A stretch of DNA of 64,000 nucleotides from Caminicella sporogenes DSM 14501 (GTDB taxonomy: Bacteria > Bacillota > Clostridia > Peptostreptococcales > Caminicellaceae). The DNA lies in NCBI RefSeq assembly GCF_900142285.1, contig NZ_FRAJ01000011.1:48022-112021 (forward strand), written 5' to 3'. The notes below the pieces were generated by a model. The model was not told the origin of the DNA. It did no database searches and was given only the letters and a program-made list of their open reading frames with translations. Each line of letters opens with the position of its first letter. Position 1 is the first letter of the stretch. Shown piece after piece: positions 63,588 to 64,000 of the stretch. A program made the position numbers and the translations under genes.

Positions 63588-64000
63588 CTATACTTGCATG
63601 TGTTTTAAATCTTCTGGAATTATTAATTTAGCTTCTGTTGCTGCTTGAACCTCATCAGTAGTAAATTCAGGATTTATTTCCTTTAATACTAATCCTTTAT
63701 CTGTAACTTCCATAACTCCCATTTCAGTTATTATGAGATTAACTTGACCTTTAGCTGTAAGTGGTAGATTACATTCTTTTAGTATTTTTACATTTCCCTT
63801 TGATGTATGTGTCATGGCTATTATAACTTTTTTAGCTCCTACTACTAAATCCATAGCTCCTCCCATTCCGGGAACTTTTTTACCTGGTATCATCCAATTT
63901 GCAAGATTTCCTTTTTCATCTACTTGAAGTGCTCCTAGCACAGTAACATCTACATGTCCTCCTCTTATTATTGCAAATGATGTTGCACTGTCAAAAAATG
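63588..64000 (-). CDS. CoA-transferase subunit B (3-oxoacid/butyrate-acetoacetate type), partial
   Basis: The visible 137 residues start inside the protein with [20 protein letters not shown] and continue as [20 protein letters not shown] and [20 protein letters not shown], the C-terminal half of AtoA/ScoB/CtfB-type beta subunits. The catalytic glutamate region lies beyond the right edge. The enzyme exchanges CoA between acyl-CoA and short-chain acids. The gene runs off the window; an in-frame ATG inside is not the start. Confidence 0.92.
   Translation of the reverse strand, partial: FFDSATSFAIIRGGHVDVTVLGALQVDEKGNLANWMIPGKKVPGMGGAMDLVVGAKKVIIAMTHTSKGNVKILKECNLPLTAKGQVNLIITEMGVMEVTDKGLVLKEINPEFTTDEVQAATEAKLIIPEDLKHMQV

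Noticed and set aside
1..64000. tRNA, rRNA, prophage or complete insertion sequences
   Set aside because: No cloverleaf, rRNA or complete transposase gene with terminal inverted repeats was recognised.

Overview
This window comes from a low-GC, strictly anaerobic, endospore-forming Bacillota, most likely a member of the Clostridia or Tissierellia. The reasons are the very AT-rich intergenic DNA, strong AGGAGG ribosome sites, a gerA/gerB/gerC-type germinant receptor operon, several [FeFe] hydrogenases with maturases, HPr kinase, and the ftsEX-ctpB-minJ-uvrBA order known from Firmicutes. No tRNA, rRNA, CRISPR array, prophage or complete insertion sequence was seen. The species cannot be named from this view.

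Layout. 1-5100: end of pstB, phoU, a soluble chemoreceptor-like protein, a LonB-like protease and 5-formyl-THF cyclo-ligase. 5167-7889: ftsE, ftsX and an EnvC-like M23 hydrolase activator. 8000-18900: an accessory block that interrupts the usual ftsEX-ctpB-minJ neighbourhood. It carries an Rpn-type nuclease, a divergent alanine/sodium-type symporter with no ATG/GTG/TTG start at its natural N-terminus, CoA-disulfide reductase-rhodanese, a YeeE/YedE sulfur transporter, and a four-gene hydrogenase set: small [2Fe-2S] protein, PAS-bearing sensory [FeFe] hydrogenase, PP2C phosphatase and group B-like [FeFe] hydrogenase. 19180-22894: ctpB-like protease, MinJ-like PDZ protein, AI-2E family permease. 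23136-25227: an agr-like quorum-sensing operon with a cysteine-free AgrD peptide. 25340-31789: a SufS-like aminotransferase, then uvrB (with a LexA box) and uvrA.

31824-45136 is a tellurite-resistance/Ter stress island. TelA and an oversized YceG with an internal duplication lie on the minus strand. A CaCA-type cation exchanger, an AIM24 protein, four TerD paralogues and a biosynthetic module (HpcH-like aldolase, PRTase, StiP/PELOTA protein, HAD phosphatase) lie on the plus strand. 45151-49668 is a germination operon plus a 45-residue membrane peptide. 49845-53533 has a membrane protein, uvrC and hprK.

53534-62080 holds the energy-conserving hydrogenase operon in HndABCD order (NuoE-like, [2Fe-2S], NuoF-like, catalytic HydA) behind a long leader with operator-like sites and a large inverted repeat. 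It is followed by the TM1266-type regulator and the maturases HydG and HydF; HydE is not in the window. 62161-64000 holds an AtoE-type short-chain fatty acid transporter and the 3' part of a CoA-transferase beta subunit.

Together the genes suggest a fermenter that disposes of electrons as H2 through an NAD(P)H/ferredoxin-linked hydrogenase, senses redox or H2 with a second PAS-linked hydrogenase signalling through a PP2C phosphatase, and has stress-response, sporulation and peptide-signalling modules.
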